Shown: piece after piece, positions 7,180 to 15,600 of the stretch
Layout: the number at the start of each line of letters is the position of its first letter
Numbering within the stretch: position 1 is the stretch's first letter
Virus record (IMG/VR): IMGVR_UViG_3300027754_000222
Location: 1 to 37,517 of that record
Reading direction: 5' to 3' (one strand)
Source of the DNA: a virus
DNA: 37,517 bases
Notes under the pieces: model-generated
Told to the model about the DNA's origin: nothing
Databases searched by the model: none
The model's input: only the letters and a program-made list of their open reading frames with translations
Program-made: the position numbers and the translations under genes

Positions 7180-7220
7180 GGACAAGCCCACTTAATACTC
7201 TAACGAGTATTTCTATTGTC
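7180..7220 (+). promoter_or_regulatory. hairpin leader upstream of scaffold gene
   Basis: A perfect 7-bp stem, AATACTC (7194-7200) and GAGTATT (7205-7211), closes a TAAC tetraloop. An outer pairing GACAA (7181-7185) with TTGTC (7216-7220) extends it. No long T tract follows, so it is not a clear terminator. It may stabilise the capsid mRNA or mark an RNase processing site ahead of the abundant scaffold and capsid genes. Confidence 0.45.
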
Positions 7221-7241
7221 TAATTTCAAGGAAATAAAACT

Positions 7242-8225
7242 ATGAGTGACCAAGTCGCAGAACAGTCACCACAAAGTCGGTTAGAGACTATGCTTGGTGA
7301 TAGTGTTGAATCAGATGTTAAACCACCTGAACTTCAAGACGAAGAAGAACAAACACCACTAGAGGCTGAAGCTGAAGATACTGAAGAAGTAGAATCAGAA
7401 GAAGCAACAGAAGAATCAGATGACGAAGTTGAGGAAGAAGAACAGTCGCAAGATGAAGTTCCTGCTATCCTTAAACTTAAAGTCAATGGTGAAGATGTTG
7501 AAAAACCACTAGACGAAGTAGTAGCATTAGCTCAACAAGGCTTAGACTACACGCAAAAGACACAACAAGTAGCAGAACAACGTAAAGAGCTAGAAACTTA
7601 TGCCCAGCAAATACAATTGCAGGAGCAAGCCTTTCACGAACAAATGCAACTTAACAATGTGTTGATTGAAGATGTAGCAAAAATCACATCATTAGACCAA
7701 CAATTAAACCAATATGCTAACGTGAATTGGAATCAATTGTCTGATAATGACTTTGTGGAAGCGCAAAAACTTTTCTTTACATACAACCAACTACAGCAAG
7801 AACGTAGCCAACTCGTTTCACAGTTTGAAGCCAAAAAGCAACAAGTCGTTTATAAGCAAACGCAATTGATGTCTGAGAAGATAGCAAAGGGAAAAGAAAT
7901 TCTAGCAAAAGAGATACCAAATTGGAGTCCTGAGACTAACCAAGCATTGTTATCTACTGGCAAGGATTATGGATTTTCTGATGCCGAACTCAACTCAATT
8001 GTTGACCCTCGTCACGTAAAGGTATTGCATGACGCTATGCAATGGCGCAAACTTCAACAGAATTCTACTGTAAAGAAAAAAGTATCAAGTGCTAAACCAG
8101 TGGTGAAACCTGGTTCTAAAGATACCAAAACGGAAGCTAACTCTAACCACCGTAACCTACGTGAGCAATTACGTAAGACAGGTAAATCAGACGCAGCTAC
8201 AAAACTTATAGAAAACATGCTTTAA
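7242..8225 (+). CDS. scaffolding protein
   Basis: This 327-residue protein directly precedes the major capsid gene. Residues about 10-75 are extremely acidic (runs of Glu and Asp). Residues about 95-215 form a Gln/Glu-rich coiled coil (QKTQQVAEQRKELETYAQQ). The C-terminus is basic and helical (NHRNLREQLRKTGK), as expected for the part that binds the coat protein. Scaffolds guide coat assembly into a prohead and leave or are cleaved before packaging. Family identity rests on position, composition and length, because scaffolds diverge fast. Its ribosome-binding site is AAGGAAAT. Confidence 0.82.
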   Translation: MSDQVAEQSPQSRLETMLGDSVESDVKPPELQDEEEQTPLEAEAEDTEEVESEEATEESDDEVEEEEQSQDEVPAILKLKVNGEDVEKPLDEVVALAQQGLDYTQKTQQVAEQRKELETYAQQIQLQEQAFHEQMQLNNVLIEDVAKITSLDQQLNQYANVNWNQLSDNDFVEAQKLFFTYNQLQQERSQLVSQFEAKKQQVVYKQTQLMSEKIAKGKEILAKEIPNWSPETNQALLSTGKDYGFSDAELNSIVDPRHVKVLHDAMQWRKLQQNSTVKKKVSSAKPVVKPGSKDTKTEANSNHRNLREQLRKTGKSDAATKLIENML

Positions 8226-8245
8226 TTTAAAAGGAAACCATAATC

Positions 8246-9199
8246 ATGGCAGTATCAGCAACCAATAGTTATACCGGTAAAGGTATAGCGGAGTCTTTTG
8301 AAGATATCATTTTTGATATTTCTCCAGAAGACACACCATTGTTATCAATGGCAAAAAGAATGTCAGCAGGGCAAACTTATCATCAATGGCAAACAGACGC
8401 ATTAGCAGCAGCAGCGACTAACAGAGCAGTTGAAGGTGATGACGCTTCATACGCAACATTAGCATCAACAACAGTATTAGGTAACTATACTCAAATCTCA
8501 AGCAAGACAGTTCAAATTTCAAACACTTATGACGTAGTTAAAAAATATGGTCGTAAGTCTGAAGTTGCTTACCAACTTATGAAAGCCGGTAAGGAAATGA
8601 AACGTGACATGGAGTATGCTATCGTACGTAACCAAGCATCATCAGCAGGTGGCGCAGCAACAGCTCGTTCATCAGCAGGTATTGAGTCTTGGATTGTAAA
8701 CAGAGTACTAGCTACAGGTTCTACATCAGGTTCTACTCCTGGCTTTTCAGGTGGTCTTGTTGCAGCTCCTACAGACGGTACAGCAGTAACATTCATTGAA
8801 GCAGACTTAAAGTCAGCTTTACAATTAGCTTGGACAGATGGTGGCGAGCCATCAACAATCCTTATGTCAGCAACTAACAAATCACGTTTCTCTGGTTTTA
8901 GTGGTATTGCTACTAAGTTCAACAATGTTCAAGGTACAACACAAGCTACTATTACTGGTGCAGCAGACGTTTACGTTTCTGACTTCGGTAACCACACTGT
9001 GAAACTTGACCGTTTCATGCGTGATGCAGCAGTTCTTTGTATTGACCCAGGCTATGTTGGTTTAGCTTCACTCAGACCTTTAAGCAAAGAAGAACTTGCT
9101 AAAACTGGTGACTCAACTAAATATCTATTAACAGCAGAATATGCTTTAGTAGTACAGAACCCTGACGCACATGCAAAAGTGCAAAACACAGGTGCTTAG
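8246..9199 (+). CDS. major capsid protein (SU10/DUF5309-like)
   Basis: This 317-residue coat protein has an HK97 fold by family. Its opening, TGKGIAESFEDIIFDISPEDTPLLSMA, then TYHQWQTDALAAAATNRAVEGDDA, and QISSKTVQISNTYDVVKKYGRKSE are the characteristic sequence of the DUF5309/SU10-type major capsid proteins. A later DVYVSDFGNHTVKLDRFMR segment matches the same family. It has an AAAAGGAAACC ribosome-binding site, 20 bases after the scaffold gene. An intrinsic terminator at 9217-9249 follows, so coat mRNA levels can exceed those of the downstream tail genes. Confidence 0.93.
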   Translation: MAVSATNSYTGKGIAESFEDIIFDISPEDTPLLSMAKRMSAGQTYHQWQTDALAAAATNRAVEGDDASYATLASTTVLGNYTQISSKTVQISNTYDVVKKYGRKSEVAYQLMKAGKEMKRDMEYAIVRNQASSAGGAATARSSAGIESWIVNRVLATGSTSGSTPGFSGGLVAAPTDGTAVTFIEADLKSALQLAWTDGGEPSTILMSATNKSRFSGFSGIATKFNNVQGTTQATITGAADVYVSDFGNHTVKLDRFMRDAAVLCIDPGYVGLASLRPLSKEELAKTGDSTKYLLTAEYALVVQNPDAHAKVQNTGA

Positions 9200-9216
9200 T
9201 AACTAGATGTGATATG

Positions 9217-9249
9217 ATAGGGGGAGTTAATTCTCCCTCTATTATTTTT
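9217..9249 (+). terminator. intrinsic terminator after major capsid gene
   Basis: The stem is ATAGGGGGAG (9217-9226) with CTCCCTCTAT (9233-9242), 10 pairs including one G-U, closing a TTAATT loop. A T-rich tract (TTATTTTT) ends at 9249. It lies 18 bases after the coat stop codon and would reduce transcription into the tail genes unless antiterminated. Confidence 0.8.
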
Positions 9250-9252
9250 ACT

Positions 9253-9576
9253 ATGCCAATATTATTTGACCACAATAGCGTAACAGGTGTAAGTCAGTAC
9301 TTTGACTATGACCCTGCTAAAGATACATACTACCTAACTAGCACACAAGATATTAGTGGCATGTTAGACAATATTAAAAAGTCCAGAGATAACCCTGAAA
9401 TTTGGAACAAAGGTGTTAAACAAGAATGGGCGCACTTTGCTAGTATTCCACCGGTAGTGGAAATGCAGTTAAAGCAAAAGGGTATAGACATGTATAACCC
9501 TAACCAAACAAAAGAACTCATAAAAGAAATAAACGAAAACTATCCATATCTAAAGTTGACTACCAAACGTGGATAA
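9253..9576 (+). CDS. conserved hypothetical head-region protein
   Basis: I place the start at ATG 9253 (MPILFDHN). An in-frame ATG at 9214 would put the terminator inside the coding region and add an unlikely leader peptide. The 107-residue protein contains YFDYDPAKDTYYLTSTQDI and IWNKGVKQEWAHFASIPPVV, and ends with helices (TKELIKEINENYPYLKLT). Similar proteins occur next to capsid genes in aquatic phages, from memory; the function is unknown, and a head-completion or decoration role is a guess. No good ribosome-binding site precedes ATG 9253, which is odd for a gene in this operon. Confidence 0.65.
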   Translation: MPILFDHNSVTGVSQYFDYDPAKDTYYLTSTQDISGMLDNIKKSRDNPEIWNKGVKQEWAHFASIPPVVEMQLKQKGIDMYNPNQTKELIKEINENYPYLKLTTKRG

Positions 9577-10891
9577 ACACGAATTAAAGAACGTACAGTT
9601 AGCAATACATGACCTCATACAAAAAGAAGAGTATGACACAGCATTACCTATAATTAATGAAGTGTTAATGGTTTACCCTAATGATGCAGCTACACTAAAC
9701 TTCTTAGGTTATATCTGGTTAATGGGTGATAAGCCTGCATTTGCATATCAGTTCTTCCGTAGAGCATTACAAGAATCACCAAGCAATAAAGCGTTATGGA
9801 CATCTCTAGGTCGTGCATGCCATGAAATGGATATGTTTGATGATGCTATTAAATACTTTTTAAAGTCAGCAGAATTAGACCCTAGCTATGCACTAGCTTA
9901 TGCTAACGCTTCAGCTTCACTTGTTCAGATGTCAAGATGGGATGATGCAGAGAAGTCAGCAAAGATGGCTTTAGAATGTGACCCTAACGAATTAAACGCA
10001 CAATTAAACCTAGCTCATAGTTACCTTGCTAAAGGTGAATGGGAAAAGGGTTGGTCAGAATGGAACAAGTCACTAGGTGGTAAGTTTCGTAAAGAGTTAT
10101 CTTATGGTGACGAAGTAAGATGGGATGGTTCACCGGATAAGACATTAGTTATATATGGCGAACAAGGTTTAGGTGATGAGATATTCTACGCTTCATGTAT
10201 ACCAGACGCTATTGCTATTAGTAAGCAAGTCTATATAGACTGTGATGAAAGATTAGAAACATTATTTAAACGTAGTTTCCCTAAAGCAATTGTTCATGGG
10301 ACACGCAAAGCAAAAGAAGTGGAGTGGGCAAATGACATTACAATTGATGCAAGATGTCCTATTGGTGGGTTACCTCAGTTTTTCAGACCAACGAGCAAAT
10401 CTTTTCCTGGTACTCCTTTTCTAGTACCTGATACAGATAAGGTTGAAATGTGGAAAGCCATGTTTAAACCATGGGGTAAGACTGTAATAGGTATCACTAC
10501 TAAAGGCGGTACATTTAGAACTAACTCTAAAGGTCGTATTCTTACAAAAGATGACTTACAGCCACTATTAAGACGCAAAGATATACAGTTAGTTAGCTTA
10601 GATTATAGCGTAGAAAGCAAAATTGAAGGCATTAAGTACCTAGAATTAGCATCTGACGCAAAAGATTATGACGATACAGCAGCTCTTATAGCAGCTTGTG
10701 ATATGGTTTTAGGGGTTAATACTACAGCTTTACATTGTAGTGCTGCTATGGGCGTTAAAACATGGTGCTTAGTACCTAAATATCACCAATGGAGATATGC
10801 TCAAGTAAGTATGCCTTGGTATAGACACATGAGACTCATTTATCAAGACGATAGAACATGGAAAGAAGTCATTGAACAACTTAATCTCTAA
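9569..10891 (+). CDS. TPR protein fused to GT9-like glycosyltransferase domain
   Basis: This 440-residue protein has two parts. Residues about 1-165 are tetratricopeptide repeats (e.g. AATLNFLGYIWLMGDKPAFA, ALWTSLGRACHEMDMFDDAI, ALAYANASASLVQMSRWDDA). Residues about 190-440 resemble the GT-B fold of heptosyltransferase/GT9-type enzymes: VIYGEQGLGDEIFYASCIPD at the start, and a GVNTTALHCSAAMGVKTWCL sugar-nucleotide site near the end. Such TPR-GT fusions are common in bacterial glycosylation. In a phage it may modify virion proteins or host surface sugars; the acceptor is unknown. The start is GTG 9569, overlapping the previous gene by 8 bases. It overlaps the methyltransferase by 20. Confidence 0.78.
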   Translation: MDKHELKNVQLAIHDLIQKEEYDTALPIINEVLMVYPNDAATLNFLGYIWLMGDKPAFAYQFFRRALQESPSNKALWTSLGRACHEMDMFDDAIKYFLKSAELDPSYALAYANASASLVQMSRWDDAEKSAKMALECDPNELNAQLNLAHSYLAKGEWEKGWSEWNKSLGGKFRKELSYGDEVRWDGSPDKTLVIYGEQGLGDEIFYASCIPDAIAISKQVYIDCDERLETLFKRSFPKAIVHGTRKAKEVEWANDITIDARCPIGGLPQFFRPTSKSFPGTPFLVPDTDKVEMWKAMFKPWGKTVIGITTKGGTFRTNSKGRILTKDDLQPLLRRKDIQLVSLDYSVESKIEGIKYLELASDAKDYDDTAALIAACDMVLGVNTTALHCSAAMGVKTWCLVPKYHQWRYAQVSMPWYRHMRLIYQDDRTWKEVIEQLNL

Positions 10892-11384
10892 CGAATATAG
10901 AGAAATGCAGTCTAAACTGCATGAGAACCCTGAATATGGGATAGCAAGTACGTTCTTTGCACCTATTGTTGATGATGTTATACAAAGTTTTGGTATTACA
11001 AGTTTATTAGACTACGGTGCAGGAAAATGTAGACTAAGGGACAGCATAAAGTCAGAAGTAATCTACACTCCGTATGAACCTAGTAATCCATTATGGAGTC
11101 AAACACCAGAACCAAACGAATTTGTAACATGTATAGACGTTCTTGAACACATAGAGCCTGAATTACTAGATAACGTACTAGATGATTTAAAAAGAGTAGT
11201 AGATAAATACGGACTATTTACAATACATACTGGTCCGGCAATGAAAATCTTACCAGACGGTAGAAACGCACATCTTATACAACAACCTTTAGAGTGGTGG
11301 AATAAACATCTCAGCACTCGCTTTACTATTACCAAACAAGTAAAGATAGATAATGGTTGTATCGTATTAGTTAAAAAACAATAA
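10872..11384 (+). CDS. class I SAM-dependent methyltransferase
   Basis: This 170-residue protein has motif I as SLLDYGAGKCRLRD (residues 45-58), with the glycine-rich SAM loop. Motif IV is FVTCIDVLEHIEPE, and DDLKRVVDKYGLFTIHTGPA is the usual helix-strand pair after it. The length suits the compact phage or glycan methyltransferases. No catalytic PPY or PPC motif is present, so it is more likely to act on a sugar or small molecule than on DNA bases. The start is TTG 10872, overlapping the glycosyltransferase. ATG 10905 is an alternative, but it would drop a segment that looks conserved. Coupling to the TPR-glycosyltransferase suggests they act on one glycan. Confidence 0.78.
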   Translation: MNNLISNEYREMQSKLHENPEYGIASTFFAPIVDDVIQSFGITSLLDYGAGKCRLRDSIKSEVIYTPYEPSNPLWSQTPEPNEFVTCIDVLEHIEPELLDNVLDDLKRVVDKYGLFTIHTGPAMKILPDGRNAHLIQQPLEWWNKHLSTRFTITKQVKIDNGCIVLVKKQ

Positions 11385-11393
11385 GGATTACGA

Positions 11394-12002
11394 ATGGCAT
11401 TTACAAACTATACTACCTTTGTATCAACGGTAGAAAGCTATCTTGCACGTACAGACTTAACAACTGTTATCCCTGACTTTGTTCAGATGGCACAGTTAAG
11501 AATGAGTCGTGACTTAAGAACAGAAGCTATGTTAAAGGTTGCAACTACTACAGCCACAGATAATAAGGTAGCATTTCCTACTGACTTCTTAGAGTTAAGA
11601 GAGATGCACTTTGAGGGTAATCCACCTATTATCTTAGAGTTCCAATCACCTGACTTGTTCTTCCGTAATGGTCAAACATCATTATCAGGTCGTTCACATT
11701 ACTTTACAATGTTAGGTACAGAGTTTCAGTTTGCACCTAGCCAAGATGCAACTTACACTATTCAAATTTTATACTATGCTCAACCTACATTTATCTCTAC
11801 TACAACATCTAGTAACTTGTATTTAGCATACTACCCAGACGCTTTACTTTACGCAACTCTAGCAGAAGCAGAACCGTATCTTATGAATGACCCAAGAGTA
11901 GCAACATGGTCAGCTTTATATGATAGAGCCATTGCTAATATCAAGAAAAGCGATTTGGGACAAACATACGCATACACAACATTAAACGTAACACCAAGAT
12001 AA
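11394..12002 (+). CDS. head-tail adaptor protein
   Basis: This 202-residue protein starts MAFTNYTTFVSTVESYLAR, followed by VIPDFVQMAQLRMSRDLRTE. That is the helical opening of the phage adaptor family that binds under the portal in podoviruses and SU10-like phages. The middle has beta strands (KVAFPTDFLELREMHFEG), and the C-terminus has LYLAYYPDALLYATLAEAEPYL, typical of adaptors. It would bridge the portal to the tail hub. Its position before the tail genes supports the call. It starts 9 bases after the methyltransferase, with AAGGAT as ribosome-binding site. Confidence 0.85.
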   Translation: MAFTNYTTFVSTVESYLARTDLTTVIPDFVQMAQLRMSRDLRTEAMLKVATTTATDNKVAFPTDFLELREMHFEGNPPIILEFQSPDLFFRNGQTSLSGRSHYFTMLGTEFQFAPSQDATYTIQILYYAQPTFISTTTSSNLYLAYYPDALLYATLAEAEPYLMNDPRVATWSALYDRAIANIKKSDLGQTYAYTTLNVTPR

Positions 12003-12014
12003 AGGAAAAACATC

Positions 12015-12401
12015 ATGGCAGAAATGAGTAATTATTTAGAGAACGCTTTAATTAACGTTACTCTACGCAATACAGCTTACACAACACCTACAACAGTATA
12101 TGTAGCATTATATACAACAGACCCTACAGACGCAGACACAGGCACAGAAGTAACTGGCGGTTCTTACGCTAGACAATCAGCTACATTTGGTGCACCTTCT
12201 AACGGTGCTTCAGTTACAACTGCTGACATTACATTTCCAACTTGCACAGCAAACTGGGGAACTGTAACACATATTGGTATTAGAGATGCTTCTACAGCAG
12301 GTAATCTTTTATACCATACACCATTAGACACATCTAAAACTGTTACTACTGGTGACATCTTTAAGATTTCTACAGGTAATCTTTCAGTTACATTAGCTTA
12401 A
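12015..12401 (+). CDS. small virion protein (tail/decoration, beta-rich)
   Basis: This 128-residue beta-rich protein has the widespread opening SNYLENALINVTLRNTAYTTP and TTVYVALYTTDPTDADTGTE, then GGSYARQSATF. Its centre is ITFPTCTANWGTVTHIGIRDA. This family is found in many tailed phages beside fibre genes and is usually listed as a tail or minor virion protein; the exact place in the virion is not established. The ribosome-binding site is AAAGGAAAAA. It sits between the adaptor and the large adhesin and is not membrane-associated. Confidence 0.7.
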   Translation: MAEMSNYLENALINVTLRNTAYTTPTTVYVALYTTDPTDADTGTEVTGGSYARQSATFGAPSNGASVTTADITFPTCTANWGTVTHIGIRDASTAGNLLYHTPLDTSKTVTTGDIFKISTGNLSVTLA

Positions 12402-12404
12402 TTT

Positions 12405-12626
12405 ATGACTACTTGTGTTGTTTATGACAAGGCTACTGATAAACCTACAAACATTATCATAGCTGAAATTACAGACCAAGCTCCTGAAGGGTATTATTTT
12501 GGTGAATTACCTACTAATACTATTTGGAATGGTTCTGAATTAATTGCACAAGAAATTAGCACGCCTACAGAAGAAACAACAGAAGAATCTACAGAAGAAT
12601 TTGTACAGGAAGTAGACAATGGCTAA
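12405..12626 (+). CDS. small acidic-tail protein before the adhesin
   Basis: This 73-residue protein has a compact beta-like N-terminal part (CVVYDKATDKPTNIIIAEIT, then PEGYYFGELPTNTIWNG) and a Thr/Glu repeat tail (TEETTEESTEEF). It overlaps the large fibre gene by 8 bases. Short proteins with this YDKAT/NIIIAE opening are often placed next to fibre genes in aquatic phages. A role as a fibre partner or chaperone is an inference from position. The Glu-rich tail gives it a very low pI. Confidence 0.6.
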   Translation: MTTCVVYDKATDKPTNIIIAEITDQAPEGYYFGELPTNTIWNGSELIAQEISTPTEETTEESTEEFVQEVDNG

Positions 12627-15600
12627 TAGATATTGGGTAGGTGGAACAGCCTCTTGGGATGCTACTGTTGGCACTAAATGGGCATTAACATCTGGTGGCA
12701 CTGGTGGTCAAGCAGTTCCTACCGCTGCTGACGATGTATTCTTTGATGGTGGTTCTGGTGCAGTTACTTGTACTGTTTCAGGCAGTAGAGTAGCAAAAAG
12801 TATTACTTGCACAGGATTTACTGGAACACTTGCTGGAGCATCAACTCCTGCATTGGCTATATCAGGTAGCTTAACATTAGTATCAGGTATGACTTTAACT
12901 TATGCTGGAACTACTACATTTAATGCTACTGGAACAATTACAAGTGGTGGAAAAACATTAAGTGCTGTCACCATTAATGGTGTTGGAATTACTGTTACGA
13001 TAGGTGATTCATTTACATCATCAGGAGCATTAACATTAACTAATGGCACATTAAATGTAAATAATCAAACCTTAACTACTTCAACATTTTCAAGTACTAA
13101 TGCCAACACGAGAGCTATACAGTTTGGCACTGGCAACATTACAATAACAGGTACTGGCACAGCATGGACAACTGCAAACGCTAACAACCTTACTTATACA
13201 GGCACTCCAACAGTTAATTTAACTGGCTCTACCACCATGACAATAACTGCTGGTACTAGTAATGGAGCAGATACTAACGCATTTAACTTTAATAGGTCAG
13301 CAGGTACAGATTTAACAGTAACTACAGGTTCTTTTATACGCAATCTTGATTTTACAAGTTTTACAGGCACTTGGTCGCCATCAACAGCTACATGCTCATT
13401 CTTTGGAAATTTAACTTTAGTCTCTGGCATGACCTTTACTGCAGGCACAGGCATATGGACCTTCGCTGGAACTTCTGGTGTTCAAACAATTACCTCTGCT
13501 GGTAAAACAATAGGTCCAATAACAATTAATAACACTGGAACATCAGTTCAATTAGTAGGTAACACCACAGGTGCAGCAATAGTATTTACAAATGGCACGC
13601 TTGATATAAATTCTGTTACAACAAGCTTTACTACACTTACATGTTCCGCAGGTGCTACAAGTACTATTTCTGGTGGAACTTTAAACTGCACAACATTTAC
13701 AAATACTTCAAGCTCAACAACAACAACAATACAATCTGGTACTTTAAATCTTTCAAGTACCGTAACCCATACAAATGGCACAGTGACACTAGGAACATCT
13801 GGCGTTCTTACAGCTGCAAGCGCATACACATTTACTGCTGGTACTCTAGCGTTAGGGAGCAATACCTTAACTGCACTAACATTTTCATCATCTAGCTCAA
13901 GCGCACGTTCTATTAGTTTTGGTACAGGTCAAATAACTTTAACTGGAAACGCAGCAACTATTTGGGATAGCGCAACTGCCACTAACTTTACCTACTCAGG
14001 TACAGCTAAAATTGTTTCAAACTACGCAGGCTCAACTGGAACAAGAACATTTTCTTTTGGCGCAATAACAGTCCCATTTACTGTAGGCTCAGGGTCAGGC
14101 AATCAGTTTTCATTTGGTACAGCTGGAACAGATACAATAGTATTTACAAACAGCTCACGGGTAGCATCACTTGACTTTACAGGGTTTACAGGAACATGGG
14201 CACAAAGTACTAATGCAATGTCTATTCGCACAGATAACTTAACTTTGGCATCTGGTATGACATGTACAGCAAGCACAGGGGTTATATCATTTACTGCAAC
14301 TTCTGGCACACAAACAATTACATCTGCTGGTAAGACTATAAATCCAATTACAATAAATGGAACAGGTGGCACTACATCTTTAGCAGACACAGCAAGTATA
14401 AATGGAATAATTACAGTTACGTTAGGTACTTTTGCAGCTAACAATCAAAATCTATCAGCTACATCTGTTTCAATTGCAAATTCAGCAAATGCTATTGTCA
14501 GTATGGGTTCTGGCACATGGACTTTATCTGGTAGTGGAACAGTATGGGCACCACCTGCAAGTTCTGTAATAAATGCTGATACATCTACAATAGCTTTTTC
14601 AGATACATCTACAACTGCAAAAACATTTGCTGGTGGTGGTAAGACTTATTATAATTTATCTATAAGTCCAGCTACAGGTATTGCTGATTACATTATTACT
14701 GGTGCAAATACTTTTAACCAAATATCAAGTTCTAAAACTGTTGCTTCTTCTATTACGCTACCAGCAGCAACAACTACAACAGTAACAACTTGGGCAGCAG
14801 GTGGTTCTTCTGGCAACTTATTAACATTAAAATCTAGCACTTATGGCACTACAAATACAACTGCAACATTAGCAGTTACAAATACATTTACAACAAACTT
14901 TACCAATGTAGCTTATGTAGGTTTATCAGCACCTAATATAGGCACAATAACTAACGGAGCAACTTTTTTTACATCTGATACTGGAAACTGGACTACTCCA
15001 GCAGCAGCTAATATTTTAACATCTGGCACATCATGGACAGTACCTACTAATTGGAATAATTCTGCCAATAATATATATATATTTGGTGGAGGTGGAGGTG
15101 GTTCTGGTGCAATTTATGTAGCTACTACTAGCTTTTCAGGAGGTGGTGGTGGTGGTGGAGCAGGATATAGAACTCTTACCAATCAAACATATAGTGGCTC
15201 TGTAACTTATGCTATTGGAGCTGAAGGAGCTGGAGCTGCAGGTGCAACATCAGGCACTTCTACTGGTGGTACAGGCGGCACAACTACTTGGGATACCATA
15301 TATACAGCTACAGGTGGCGTAGGTGGCGTAACTACAACCACAACATCTACAGGTGGTATAGGTGGTACAGGAACATCATCTGGTGGTACTGGTGGTAATG
15401 GTGATGTTACTATTAGTATAACAAATACTGCTACTGCTGGTGGTGGAGGTGGAGGAGCTGCAGGAGTAAACGGTGCTGGTGGCAATGGTGGTAATGGACT
15501 TAATACCGCTAATGACAGTTTGACTGCTGGTGGCGGTGGTGGTGGTAACGGAGGAGGCACAGCAGGTGGTAATGGTGCGTCTGGTGTAGGCGGTAATGGC

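Noticed and set aside
13641-13895. 84-aa Lys/Tyr-rich plus-strand ORF in the adhesin gene
   Set aside because: It is a frame-shifted reading of Thr/Ser repeats; its composition is that of a shadow frame.
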